NCBI RefSeq assembly: GCF_003591485.1
Contig: NZ_QZCF01000011.1
Location: 92,080 to 156,079, forward strand
Direction: 5' to 3'
Source: Paenibacillus sp. 1011MAR3C5
GTDB lineage: Bacteria; Bacillota; Bacilli; Paenibacillales; Paenibacillaceae
DNA length: 64,000 bases
The translations under genes were made by a program, and so were the position numbers. The notes under the pieces were generated by a model that saw only the letters and a list, made by a program, of their open reading frames with translations, made no database searches and was not told the origin of the DNA. Below, in pieces: positions 17,109-25,947 of this stretch (positions are counted from its first letter, which is position 1; each line of letters starts with the position of its first letter).

Positions 17109-20100
17109 ATGATGAAAAGAGGGTTTCGGAAGTCATTATTGTACTTGCTTTGCTTTTTTCTGATTGCGCTTTCATGGGCAGGGATTCCGGCGGATGCTGT
17201 GCAGGCTGAAGCAGAGCCGACAAGAATCGAGCTTGCCAATGCCGGGTTTGAGGAGGCGGTTGTCGATGGCAGCATTCCAGGCTGGACCCAAATCATGGGT
17301 ACGGCTGAAGGGGGAACCATCTCCGTTGATTCTGCCCAGAGCAGCGAAGGCAGCAACAGCTTGAAAATGGCAGACAATGCAGCGGTGAATTATGCGGTTG
17401 AGAGCGATAAGGCGGCTGTCGAGTCGGGCCAATCCTACCGCGTAACGGCATCGGCCTATATTGGCGTAGCGGTGCAGCTCCAACTGCGCTTCTATGACAG
17501 TACCGGTAAGCTGATCAGCCCGATACCGGTGCATGATCCGAACTTTCAAGCCGATCCCAAGGGAACATGGCAGACACTATCGCTTGATGCGATAGCGCCG
17601 GAAGGTGCGGCCCAAGCATCTGTCGTCTTAGTCACTGCCAAGAGCGGCAAGGGTACGAGCTACTGGGATGATATTCGTCTCTACAGCTTGGCTCAGAATG
17701 AACCAGATCCGGAGCCAAGTCCGGAACCAAGTCCTGAACCAAGCCCGGAGCCAAGTCCGGAGCCTGAAGACCCGCAATACCACATCGCCAATGCTGGCTT
17801 TGAGCATCAAGGCGATGGCGCTATTCCTAATTGGACAATCAAGTCTGGAACGCCTGTCGTCAGCGATGAGCGGGCGGCTGTCGGTGATTACAGCCTGAAG
17901 GCGCATTTGGTGAAAGATCAAGGGCAGGCGGCGATCAATATGGAGTCTGATCTGATCGATGTCGAAGCAAACAAGTCATATATCTTCTCTGCTCAGATGT
18001 ACCTGGAGCTCGGATCGATTCAGGGCTTCTACATTTACGCATACGATAAGGACGGTAATCTTGTGAAGGGTGCGGACGGAAGAGACTTCCATTCCTATAT
18101 AGCCGTTACAAAGCCTCAAGAAGAATGGCAATATGTGGAGCAAGCGTTTACGGTTCAACCGGGAGGAGAGAAGCTTAAGGTTTCCTTGATCACGGGGGCG
18201 AGAAATTCTTTCACATTTTATGTGGATGAGGTCAGCGTGACGGAACAAATGGCAAATGGCGATATGGAGGAGCCGGTCATCGGCGGCCTCATTCCGGGCT
18301 GGAGCAAGACCAAGCCTGCCGATGCCGACTCCTTTGCGATTACGAACGAGCGGCAGGATAGCGGGGAACATAGTCTTCACATTAAGAATACGCCGGGTGA
18401 ATACATCAATATCATAAGCGAAAGAGTTCCTGTCGAGGCGGGCGCTACATACACGGCGGCTGCTCGCACCTGGATCGAGCAAGGCTCGGCGGATATGTAT
18501 GTGCGGTTTTTCGATGCGAGCGGAGCTTATATGGGCAAGCAAAATTGGAGCATCGTTGCCGAGCCGACGGATGTGTGGTTCGATCAATATGTAACGGCCG
18601 TTGTGCCAGAAGGCGCGCAGTATGCGGCTGTCATGTTCGCCGGCAGCAACAACAAGAACTACTCGTATTATGTCGATAACGTAAAGCTGATGCGCGGAGC
18701 GCATGAGAAGCCGGAGACGCCTGTCCCGGATAATTCAATCACGCTTGTAGGGGAGAATCTGGGGCCGCAAATTCGAAAAGCGACCTTGATGCGCGGAGCA
18801 ATCGGACTAGACGGCGATAACCGTCCAGTCATCTATACTGTTGTTGCAGGCGCTCCGGCGATCTTCACGATCATCGATATCGAGACGGAGCAAGTCGTGA
18901 AGAGCTTGCCGATGCCGGATACCTCCGGCGCGTGGTCGGTTACGATGTCGAGTGACGGCTCCGTCTATCTGGGCGCTTACAACCTGGGCCTGCTGTACCG
19001 GTATATCCCGTCGACGGATGAGCTGGTGAATCTGGGGCATCCGCTGCCGTCCAAGGATTCCGTTCTCTATCCGATGGCCGCCGGCAAGGACGGCATCATG
19101 TACGGCAGCACCTATCCAACCGCTCATCTATACGCCTACGATCCGTCTAAAGGCTCCTTTGCCGATTATGGGACGATGGCTGAGAAAAGCTCAGGAGAAC
19201 GCTGGACGCGAGTGACGGTATATGACGAGGAATCGCATAAGATTTATGCCGGAGTGGGCAATGTCCCTCGCTTGCTCGAATACGATCTGGCGACCGGGGC
19301 CAAGCGGGACCTGCTTCCGGCAGGCTACGAGAATATCGTATCGGTCTACGATTTGAATATTGCGGATGGCAGGCTGTTCGCCCGCAAGGAAGCGAATAAT
19401 CCCAACGAAACCTTCGTGATCGATATAGAGAGCGGTGAGCAGGTAGAGGTAACCAATGCGGATACGGGAGAGTCGTCCATGACGTTTATCAATTTCTCCC
19501 GCGGCATATCGCCGGTTTCGCCTGTTGCGAACAAGTTTTATTTTGCAGGATCAGGCGGCATGTTGTTTGAATACGATCTCGACACGAATCGCTATCGTTC
19601 AACGGGAGCATCCATTGAGGGGGCAGCTATAGCCTATGACTATGTGGAGCTGAATGAAGCAGGCTTCCCGGGGTACAGCCTGGTCGGATTATCGGGCAAT
19701 TCAGGCAAGATGTTCAAGTATAATCTCGAGACGGGCGCGGTCAAGCTGACCGACATTCAAGTACCGGCAGAGCCGGTCAACATCCACGAGATCATCAAGG
19801 GTCCTGATGGAAAAATATATACAGCAGGTTATCTGCAAGGGAATATGGGTGTCTATACGCCTTCATCTGGCGAATCCCTTTATTACGAGGGCATCGGGCA
19901 AGGCGAAGGCATGACCGTCATTCATAATAAGCTGTACTTGGGTGTATATCCAGGGGCTTCGATCTTTGAGTACGATCTGTCCCAGCCATGGAACCGTACG
20001 AATGCCGATCAACTGAACCCGAATCGCCTGTTTACGCTTGGGGATATCAATCAGGATCGCCCGTTCGGACTTGCGGGAGCAGAGGATCTGAATAAGCTCT

Positions 20101-22307
20101 TTGTGGGGACCGTGCCGAAGAATGGCATGTTGGGCGGAGCGTTGGCTGTCTATGATATCGAAGCCGGAGGCGCGCCGGAAGTTTACTCGAATCTGATACC
20201 GGATCAAAGTATTCTATCCTTGGCGTATCAAGACGGCTTTCTCTACGGCGGAACATCCATTCACGGAGGACAAGGCGGCACGCCGACGAAATCCGAAGCC
20301 GTATTGTTCGTATGGGATGTTGCGAAGAAGGAAAAGGTGTTTGAGGTTATTCCGGCAGCCGGCAAGCAGGCGATCACCGCGCTGCATATCGGTCCGGACG
20401 GCAATCTGTGGGGCCTCGCTAACGGCACGCTGTTCGTCTTTGATATTGCGAAGCGGGAGGTTGTATATAGTCATAATGCGTTCCCGGCCGCAAACGGTCG
20501 ATGGATTGACGGATCGATGGAGACGGGAACCGACGGTCATGTGTACGCAACCGTAGGCGGCAGCTTCTTCAAGGTCGATGCAGCTACAAAGGAGATTACA
20601 GTTCTGGCAACCGGCGTACGGAAGCTTGCTCAGGACGACTTCGGCAGCTTCTATATGTTCACCAACCCGGAATCGCCCGATTTGTACAAATATACGATTG
20701 AGGAGCTCTTGCTGAAGCTGACAGGCGTCGAATTGTCCTTGTCGGCAGCGAGGTTAAAGTCAGGTGAACAGGCTTCTGTCAGCTTACTCGCCCAACTGGA
20801 AAAGGGACGCACAACGACCGATTTGGCGGGCGCGGTGAAAACCTATACAAGCAGCCTTCCCAATGTGGCTGAGGTAGACGAAAACGGAGTCGTGACAGCC
20901 AAGAGACCTGGCATGACAGAAATATCGGTACAGGTCGCACTAGACGGCGTAACGGTGGGATCCGAGCCGGTTAAGCTTGTCGTAACGGGACCGGTCTCGC
21001 CGGGGGGACCTGGCAATGGATCTCCTGCGGGCGGCTCGCTGGTCGAGACGGTGGAGGTGAAGCTCGAAGCGTCCGCGGGTATTCTGGACGGCCTGATGCT
21101 GGACATTACCCGAACCAAGGAGCCGGATGGAACGGCAACGGATTGGCTTCGCCTGGATGCGAGGCTGGCGCAGCAAGTGGTCGAGCGTCTGGAGGGCGCG
21201 GCCTCTACGCTTGTCATCCCGTTGCCGGATGCGAAGGAAGAGATTAGCGGGACGACGATCGTCATCGATACGCAAGCGGCTGCCATCTTATCGGATGCGG
21301 AGATCGAGCTGGTTCTAACTAGCGGGCATGCCAGAATCGCGATTCCTGGCCAATCCATGAACGGTCGCAGCGAAGAAATCACCTTCCGCATCATACCGCT
21401 GCGGAAGGGTGAAGACCGCTCGAAAATCGAGGATCGAGCGAATCAAGATGCGGAAATCGTAGCAGCAGGTCATGGAGAGATTGAAGTGATGGGGCGTCCT
21501 GTGAACATCGAGACGAATTTGCAAGGCAGATCCGTTATTCTGACGCTGCCTGTTGATACTCGCGCCTTCACCCTTGCGGAAAGCCATGCGCTTGGTGTCT
21601 ATATCGAGCATAGCGATGGCTCCAAAGAGCTTGTGCGTGGGGAATTCGTTCGCCTGGATGGCAACAAGCCGGGGATTCGGGTGAACGTCGATCAGTTCAG
21701 CACATTCGCTGTTGTGAAGGTAAACGCGTGGCTGAAGGAAGGCAACTCAGCGGTTCCGAAGTATATGCATGGATACGATGACGGCAGCTTCCGGCCGCAG
21801 CGTTCCGTATCGCGCGCGGAAGCGGCGGCTATGGTGGCCCGTATTATCGAAGACACAGGGACGGGTCCCGCTGTATCGTTCCAAGACGTGCCGGGCACGC
21901 ATTGGGCGGAGCCCTCTATTCGACAGTTAGTGCAGCTAGGCGTAATGAGAGGATACGGCAATGATAGCTTCAAGCCAGACCAAGCGATGACGCGCGCCGA
22001 GTTCGCGATGGTATTGCTGCCGCTGCTCGCAGAGATAGACAGGGAACAAGAGAAGGCATTGGTTTCTTTCTCTGACATGTCGGGACACTGGGCGGAAGAA
22101 GCCGTTACAGGGCTGCAAGCAAGAGGCATTGTGCAAGGTTATGGTGACGGATCGTACCGTCCGGATCTCACGTTGACACGGGCTGAGGCCGTGACCATGA
22201 TCAATCGTCTAATCGGCGTTACGCCCGTAGATGCGGCAGCACCGATATGGTCGGATGTGCCCGCCGCTCATTGGGCATATGGGGACATTCAGGCGGTATC
22301 CGAGTAA
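17109..22307 (+). CDS. Secreted SLH-anchored protein with three CBM-like modules, a beta-propeller and an Ig-like domain
   Basis: The roughly 1732-residue protein has, in order: a signal peptide ending near PADAVQAEA; three jelly-roll CBM4/9-like modules (about residues 36-195, 225-380 and 383-535), each opening with an NxGFEE/NGDMEE-type strand and ending in YxxDxVxL; a PEPSPEP linker (about 199-220); a long beta-propeller (about 545-1190) with YGSTYPTAHLYAYDP-type blades; a Big_2-like Ig domain (about 1200-1300); a variable region; and SLH motifs (about 1545 to the end; GYDDGSFRP, WAEPSIRQL, GYGDGSYRP, closing WAYGDIQ). SLH domains bind pyruvylated secondary cell-wall polymer, so it sits on the cell surface. 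Starts at 17106, 17109 and 17112 are all possible. It is likely to capture or cleave the polysaccharide; catalytic activity not identified. Confidence 0.88.
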   Translation: MMKRGFRKSLLYLLCFFLIALSWAGIPADAVQAEAEPTRIELANAGFEEAVVDGSIPGWTQIMGTAEGGTISVDSAQSSEGSNSLKMADNAAVNYAVESDKAAVESGQSYRVTASAYIGVAVQLQLRFYDSTGKLISPIPVHDPNFQADPKGTWQTLSLDAIAPEGAAQASVVLVTAKSGKGTSYWDDIRLYSLAQNEPDPEPSPEPSPEPSPEPSPEPEDPQYHIANAGFEHQGDGAIPNWTIKSGTPVVSDERAAVGDYSLKAHLVKDQGQAAINMESDLIDVEANKSYIFSAQMYLELGSIQGFYIYAYDKDGNLVKGADGRDFHSYIAVTKPQEEWQYVEQAFTVQPGGEKLKVSLITGARNSFTFYVDEVSVTEQMANGDMEEPVIGGLIPGWSKTKPADADSFAITNERQDSGEHSLHIKNTPGEYINIISERVPVEAGATYTAAARTWIEQGSADMYVRFFDASGAYMGKQNWSIVAEPTDVWFDQYVTAVVPEGAQYAAVMFAGSNNKNYSYYVDNVKLMRGAHEKPETPVPDNSITLVGENLGPQIRKATLMRGAIGLDGDNRPVIYTVVAGAPAIFTIIDIETEQVVKSLPMPDTSGAWSVTMSSDGSVYLGAYNLGLLYRYIPSTDELVNLGHPLPSKDSVLYPMAAGKDGIMYGSTYPTAHLYAYDPSKGSFADYGTMAEKSSGERWTRVTVYDEESHKIYAGVGNVPRLLEYDLATGAKRDLLPAGYENIVSVYDLNIADGRLFARKEANNPNETFVIDIESGEQVEVTNADTGESSMTFINFSRGISPVSPVANKFYFAGSGGMLFEYDLDTNRYRSTGASIEGAAIAYDYVELNEAGFPGYSLVGLSGNSGKMFKYNLETGAVKLTDIQVPAEPVNIHEIIKGPDGKIYTAGYLQGNMGVYTPSSGESLYYEGIGQGEGMTVIHNKLYLGVYPGASIFEYDLSQPWNRTNADQLNPNRLFTLGDINQDRPFGLAGAEDLNKLFVGTVPKNGMLGGALAVYDIEAGGAPEVYSNLIPDQSILSLAYQDGFLYGGTSIHGGQGGTPTKSEAVLFVWDVAKKEKVFEVIPAAGKQAITALHIGPDGNLWGLANGTLFVFDIAKREVVYSHNAFPAANGRWIDGSMETGTDGHVYATVGGSFFKVDAATKEITVLATGVRKLAQDDFGSFYMFTNPESPDLYKYTIEELLLKLTGVELSLSAARLKSGEQASVSLLAQLEKGRTTTDLAGAVKTYTSSLPNVAEVDENGVVTAKRPGMTEISVQVALDGVTVGSEPVKLVVTGPVSPGGPGNGSPAGGSLVETVEVKLEASAGILDGLMLDITRTKEPDGTATDWLRLDARLAQQVVERLEGAASTLVIPLPDAKEEISGTTIVIDTQAAAILSDAEIELVLTSGHARIAIPGQSMNGRSEEITFRIIPLRKGEDRSKIEDRANQDAEIVAAGHGEIEVMGRPVNIETNLQGRSVILTLPVDTRAFTLAESHALGVYIEHSDGSKELVRGEFVRLDGNKPGIRVNVDQFSTFAVVKVNAWLKEGNSAVPKYMHGYDDGSFRPQRSVSRAEAAAMVARIIEDTGTGPAVSFQDVPGTHWAEPSIRQLVQLGVMRGYGNDSFKPDQAMTRAEFAMVLLPLLAEIDREQEKALVSFSDMSGHWAEEAVTGLQARGIVQGYGDGSYRPDLTLTRAEAVTMINRLIGVTPVDAAAPIWSDVPAAHWAYGDIQAVSE
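17701..17770 (+). repeat. Pro-Glu-Pro-Ser coding repeat (interdomain linker)
   Basis: A 12-bp unit encoding PEPS is repeated about five times with synonymous variation between CCG/CCT/CCA and GAG/GAA codons. It forms an extended linker between the first and second CBM-like modules of the SLH protein. Synonymous drift indicates an old, selected repeat rather than a fresh expansion. Confidence 0.8.
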
Positions 22308-22332
22308 CATTCGGCAGATAGGAGGAGCGACG

Positions 22333-24831
22333 ATGAAGAAGCAGCCTGCAGCCATAGCAGGAATTGAAGTATTGGCAGTGCGTTACCTAGAGACGGGGGA
22401 GCGGGCTGCTGTCCACATACACGCGCATGATGCGAATGGTGGTTTTATAGCGGCTATTCCACCTCAGGATGTGATGATCAGCGTTAGCGACTCTACAATC
22501 CTGCAAGTAGAGGGAGACGCTATCATCGGTGCTGGTTTGGGCGAGGCTGACGTCACGGTGACAGTCTCAATGGAGGATGGACGCTCGTTTGGAACATGTT
22601 TTGCAGTCGGTGTGATTCCCGGTGCGAGGGCGTATATCTCACAGTTAATTGACCATCCCCGCATTTTGTTTACGGCAGAGGAGAGGCGTACCCTGCAGAG
22701 CAGGATAGCTTTCCAGGAGCATAACGTATTCGGCATCAATGTTCCGGCGATCTGGGAGGAACTGAGGAAGGAAGGAGACCGTTACGCGGAGGAGAGCGGC
22801 TTCCGGGTCACTTATGCCAATGCGCCCGATGTCATCGATGTTGTCTATCCGCTCTTGCAGCCTGATCCGCTGCCGAATCCCCCCGGATATGTAGACTATC
22901 CGTTCTGGACGATGTATTCACGCGGAATCGAACATCGGTTGATTACGCTGTCCCTCTTATATGCTCTGACGGAGGAGCGGGGGTACGCGGATAAGGCAAA
23001 GGCGATGCTTCTCGACTTGGCTGCTTATCGGCGCTGGTATGAGTTTCCGGCCCGCGGAGCGGAAGGGAACTTGAGCAATGCGCATTTTACGCTGGGGGCT
23101 GCGACTGCGTATGATACGTTGTATGGCATGCTGACGATTGAGGAAAGAGAGATTATTCGTACATCTATTCTAGAGAAGGGGCTTAGACCGCTGGCAATCG
23201 ATTTCGGCAACGCCGATCAGCATAATATCATTGTAGCCAAACAGGTGGCAATGATGATCGGGGCGCTTGCCATCGTGGACGAAGAGCCGGCAGCAGCCAA
23301 ATATGTCAAGCAAGCCTTCGATTATATTCATGCGTATCTGGATGCTCGTGTGGAGTCGGAAGAGACAGAAGGGCTCATGTACAACAACATCGCAGCTACT
23401 CATCTGGCGCAAGCGGCGGCGGCATTCAAGAAATCGACTGGCCATGCGGAGCTTATGGAGCATCCATTCTTGACGGTCTTCGTGCCGGACCAGTTTTTTT
23501 ACTTCCAGTCAGCGGGGAATCAGCCTACGTTCGCGAATCTGTCAGACTGCCATCCCAAGCTGAATTTGGCCTATATGATGTCGATGCTTGCTGAGAATGC
23601 GTCTAATGGTGCCGCGATGTGGTATGTGCAGCAATATGAGTCGAATAGTCTAACGGTGCTGTTAAATGTGGTCCGAGGGACGGAGGCGATCCCGCCTGAG
23701 CGGTATTTTGCCGGACGTATGTCCAAGGCATTCCCGAGGATCGGTTGGGTTGCTTTGCGAAGCGGATGGGGAGAGCGTGATCATGTCATGGCGTTCACCT
23801 CTAGTCCATCGGCACGGGGACATAATCATCTCGATCAGAATCATTTTATCTTGAACGTAGCCGGTGAATGGTTGATTGCCGATCCGGGCTATCAGGATTA
23901 CAGGCCCGGTCCGAAAAATGAATTTACAGACGGTTCGGTCGGACATAATGTGCTCTTGGTGAATGGACAGGGACAGCGATTGCGCGGGGGCGGCAGACTG
24001 ACTTCGTCGCATATGTCTCCAGGCTTCGATGCAGTGAGAGGAGATGCGACCGCCAGCTACGAGGGAGCCATTCGTCATTGGTACCGGACAGTAGCCCATA
24101 TGGACGAGAGCTGCTTCATCATCATCGATGATATAGCACTTCATGACGCTTCAGATCGGGCAGAGCTCCTGCTTCATGCGAAGGACGGTATTGTCATCTC
24201 GGAAGCGGGCGATGGCGGAGCATACACCTTCTCCGGTGAGAGAGCATCGGTGCTTGTGTGTACATCCTCCTCCCACGGAGCCTCTTCCATGATCACAGAG
24301 TACCCGGGGGCAGAGGAGTATGGGCCGTATTTGGTCTACCAGGTGAACGCTGACCCGAAAGGGAGAGCGCGCTTCGCAACACTGCTTGTGCCACGCCCGG
24401 AGCTTGAGTCTATAGAGAACGAGCCTTGCGAGTGGCATGTCGAATGGAGAGAAGAGGGCTCGGTCATCACGATCAATGGCCGGGACCGGCTGCGCATCTG
24501 GAATCACGGCGGCATGGAATGGGTCCGCGAGTCTGCTCCCAATGGAATGCCGGAAGCATATGCGCTATTTGCAGGCCAATCGCTTCTCGCGGATGACAAG
24601 GAGCTGCTTTCGTTCTCGCTTCCGGCGAGCGGGTCTGTACGGCATGACAGGGATGTCTATACCATCGCGCTTACGCTGCCGGCCGCGACTCAAGTAAAGC
24701 TGATGCTGCCGGCAATCTCAAGTATTCAAGATCAGTCTGGCTCTGAGGTTCAAGCCATGATCGTTGAAGAAGGGCGAATTCTTATGGACTTGCCAGCGGG
24801 AGAGCATCGGTTGATTGCGACCCTGTCATGA
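22333..24831 (+). CDS. Heparinase II/III-like polysaccharide lyase without a signal peptide
   Basis: The 832-residue protein has an Ig-like N-terminal domain (about residues 8-100), an (alpha/alpha) toroid of lyase type (about 110-440: HPRILFTAEERRTLQSRI, YNNIAATHLAQAAAAFK), and a C-terminal antiparallel beta-sheet domain with the heparinase II/III signature SARGHNHLDQNHF, LIADPGYQDY and GHNVLLVNGQGQ. Such enzymes break uronate-containing polysaccharides by beta-elimination. GGAGGAG spacing fixes ATG 22333, 25 bases after the SLH gene, so they form an operon. No signal peptide or lipobox is present although the other gene of this arm is exported, so it should act on imported oligosaccharides. 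The exact family number and substrate are unknown. Confidence 0.83.
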   Translation: MKKQPAAIAGIEVLAVRYLETGERAAVHIHAHDANGGFIAAIPPQDVMISVSDSTILQVEGDAIIGAGLGEADVTVTVSMEDGRSFGTCFAVGVIPGARAYISQLIDHPRILFTAEERRTLQSRIAFQEHNVFGINVPAIWEELRKEGDRYAEESGFRVTYANAPDVIDVVYPLLQPDPLPNPPGYVDYPFWTMYSRGIEHRLITLSLLYALTEERGYADKAKAMLLDLAAYRRWYEFPARGAEGNLSNAHFTLGAATAYDTLYGMLTIEEREIIRTSILEKGLRPLAIDFGNADQHNIIVAKQVAMMIGALAIVDEEPAAAKYVKQAFDYIHAYLDARVESEETEGLMYNNIAATHLAQAAAAFKKSTGHAELMEHPFLTVFVPDQFFYFQSAGNQPTFANLSDCHPKLNLAYMMSMLAENASNGAAMWYVQQYESNSLTVLLNVVRGTEAIPPERYFAGRMSKAFPRIGWVALRSGWGERDHVMAFTSSPSARGHNHLDQNHFILNVAGEWLIADPGYQDYRPGPKNEFTDGSVGHNVLLVNGQGQRLRGGGRLTSSHMSPGFDAVRGDATASYEGAIRHWYRTVAHMDESCFIIIDDIALHDASDRAELLLHAKDGIVISEAGDGGAYTFSGERASVLVCTSSSHGASSMITEYPGAEEYGPYLVYQVNADPKGRARFATLLVPRPELESIENEPCEWHVEWREEGSVITINGRDRLRIWNHGGMEWVRESAPNGMPEAYALFAGQSLLADDKELLSFSLPASGSVRHDRDVYTIALTLPAATQVKLMLPAISSIQDQSGSEVQAMIVEEGRILMDLPAGEHRLIATLS

Positions 24832-24850
24832 TTGATTAAGCTTGTCCATT

Positions 24851-24892
24851 GCGAAGCCACAGCTTGTTGAAGCTGTGGCTTCGCTTCGTTTC
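24851..24892 (+). terminator. Terminator-like hairpin
   Basis: A 15-bp perfect stem (GCGAAGCCACAGCTT at 24851-24865 with its complement at 24870-24884) and a GTTG loop are followed by a weak TTCGTTTCC tract. It ends the SLH/heparinase operon. The stem is very stable, but the U-tract is poor. Confidence 0.75.
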
Positions 24893-24942
24893 CTATGAAC
24901 GAGATCAAGGTGTGATCGGTAACAATAAACGGTTAATGATAG

Positions 24943-24970
24943 TTGTGTTCAAGATCATCGATGCTATAAT
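24943..24970 (+). promoter_or_regulatory. Promoter of the TetR-type gene
   Basis: A consensus TATAAT at 24965-24970 is preceded at 16 nt by TTGTGT (24943-24948), a workable SigA promoter 45-70 bases before the candidate starts. Confidence 0.6.
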
Positions 24971-25038
24971 GAACGGAGTGAAAGGGGGGAGGCAAGTGGC
25001 CGAGCTGGCTTTAGTTGAATGCTTGGCTGCTGATTCCT

Positions 25039-25638
25039 ATGACGGCTCATGATTTGCCTTTGTCGAGAGAGGCGATATTGGATGCGGCAGAGCAGGTGTT
25101 GAGGCGCTTTGGACCGGACAAAACATCGGTTGTGGATATTGCGAAGGTGCTGAAGGTTAGCCACGGCACGCTGTACCGCCATTTTGCAAGCAAGGCTTCC
25201 ATTCGAGAAGCGGTAACGGAGAGATGGCTGCATCAGAGCATTACGATCCCATTATCGGCCATCATGGACGAGGACGGAGGCAGCGCGGTGGAGCGCTTGC
25301 GCCTATGGATGGAGACGCTTATCCGGCTTAAGCGAACCTTCTCAATCGAGGATGCGGAGATGTTCAGCATGTACGCAGCTGTCACGCTTATTGAAGTGGA
25401 GATGATATCCGCACATGTGAACCGGCTCATTGCTCAGATGGGTCAGTTGATTGAATGGGGCATGCAAGCCGGAGATATTAAGTCCGGGGATTCGGCGCAA
25501 ATGGCAAGGGCTGTCTTCCTGGCGACCTCGCGCTTCCATCATCCCGCTCATGCGCAGGAATGGCTGCAAGACAGTTCTACCGCTGATTTTGATGCTGTGT
25601 GGCAGCTGGTTTTGACAGGATTGCTGAGCCGAGAATGA
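25039..25638 (+). CDS. TetR/AcrR family transcriptional regulator
   Basis: The protein has about 199 residues with a TetR N-terminal HTH: REAILDAAEQVLRRFGPDKTS, VVDIAKVLKVSHGTLYRHF, then a variable helical ligand-binding domain. TetR proteins are dimeric repressors released by small ligands. The start is uncertain: ATG 25039 or TTG 25015 are both in frame and neither has a good SD. The good SD (GGGGAGG, 24986-24992) instead precedes GTG 24996 in another frame, which opens an 18-codon ORF ending at 25052 across the TetR start. It lies upstream of a short-chain dehydrogenase whose promoter carries palindromic sites, a plausible target. Confidence 0.85.
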   Translation: MTAHDLPLSREAILDAAEQVLRRFGPDKTSVVDIAKVLKVSHGTLYRHFASKASIREAVTERWLHQSITIPLSAIMDEDGGSAVERLRLWMETLIRLKRTFSIEDAEMFSMYAAVTLIEVEMISAHVNRLIAQMGQLIEWGMQAGDIKSGDSAQMARAVFLATSRFHHPAHAQEWLQDSSTADFDAVWQLVLTGLLSRE

Positions 25639-25673
25639 AGCTAGATCCAATACGAATACCAATCAGGAAGTTG

Positions 25674-25710
25674 AAACCTTCGATCCGCTGACGCGGCTCG
25701 AAGGTTTTTT
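25674..25710 (+). terminator. Rho-independent terminator
   Basis: AACCTTCGA and TCGAAGGTT enclose an inner CCGC/GCGG stem, and a TTTTTT tract follows. It ends the TetR transcript and separates it from the dehydrogenase gene. Confidence 0.9.
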
Positions 25711-25773
25711 AATCAGTTTTTTGGTGAATGAATGAGGCCATTCATTGTATCAAAGGGGAAGCTGTATCTTTGA

Positions 25774-25827
25774 ATGACAAATAATAAAAAATGTCATTTG
25801 ACATTTATTTGGCGAATGAGCTATGAT
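25774..25827 (+). promoter_or_regulatory. Promoter with TGACA/TGTCA operator half-sites
   Basis: TTGACA (25798-25803) and TATGAT (25822-25827) are 18 nt apart. The -35 box lies in a palindrome AATGTCATTTGACATT (25790-25805), and a further inverted half-site ATGACA is at 25774-25779. Binding of a dimeric repressor here would block the promoter; the neighbouring TetR protein is the obvious candidate, by inference. Confidence 0.6.
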
Positions 25828-25947
25828 GATCTCACATTGCACACGGCAAAGTATTCAACTGCATATGAGGATAGACTAGCAATTAGTCAATAAGCCGCGG
25901 TTGTGCTTGATGTCTGGCAGCTGAATGACGATAAAGGCGGGATAAAG

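Larger units (their letters stand above)
25639..25947 (+). other. TetR-SDR intergenic region
   Basis: About 310 bases without a gene. It holds the terminator at 25674-25710 and, from 25774, the operator and promoter of the dehydrogenase gene. The remainder (25830-25947) is leader with nothing recognisable. Confidence 0.6.

Noticed and set aside
17701..17770. Regular short repeat suggestive of a CRISPR or satellite array
   Set aside because: The unit is 12 bp, in frame, and encodes a PEPS linker inside the SLH protein; there are no spacers or cas genes.
24851..24884. A 15-bp perfect inverted repeat considered as an attachment or recombination site
   Set aside because: Its position just after the last gene of an operon and its tight loop fit a transcription terminator; no integrase is nearby.
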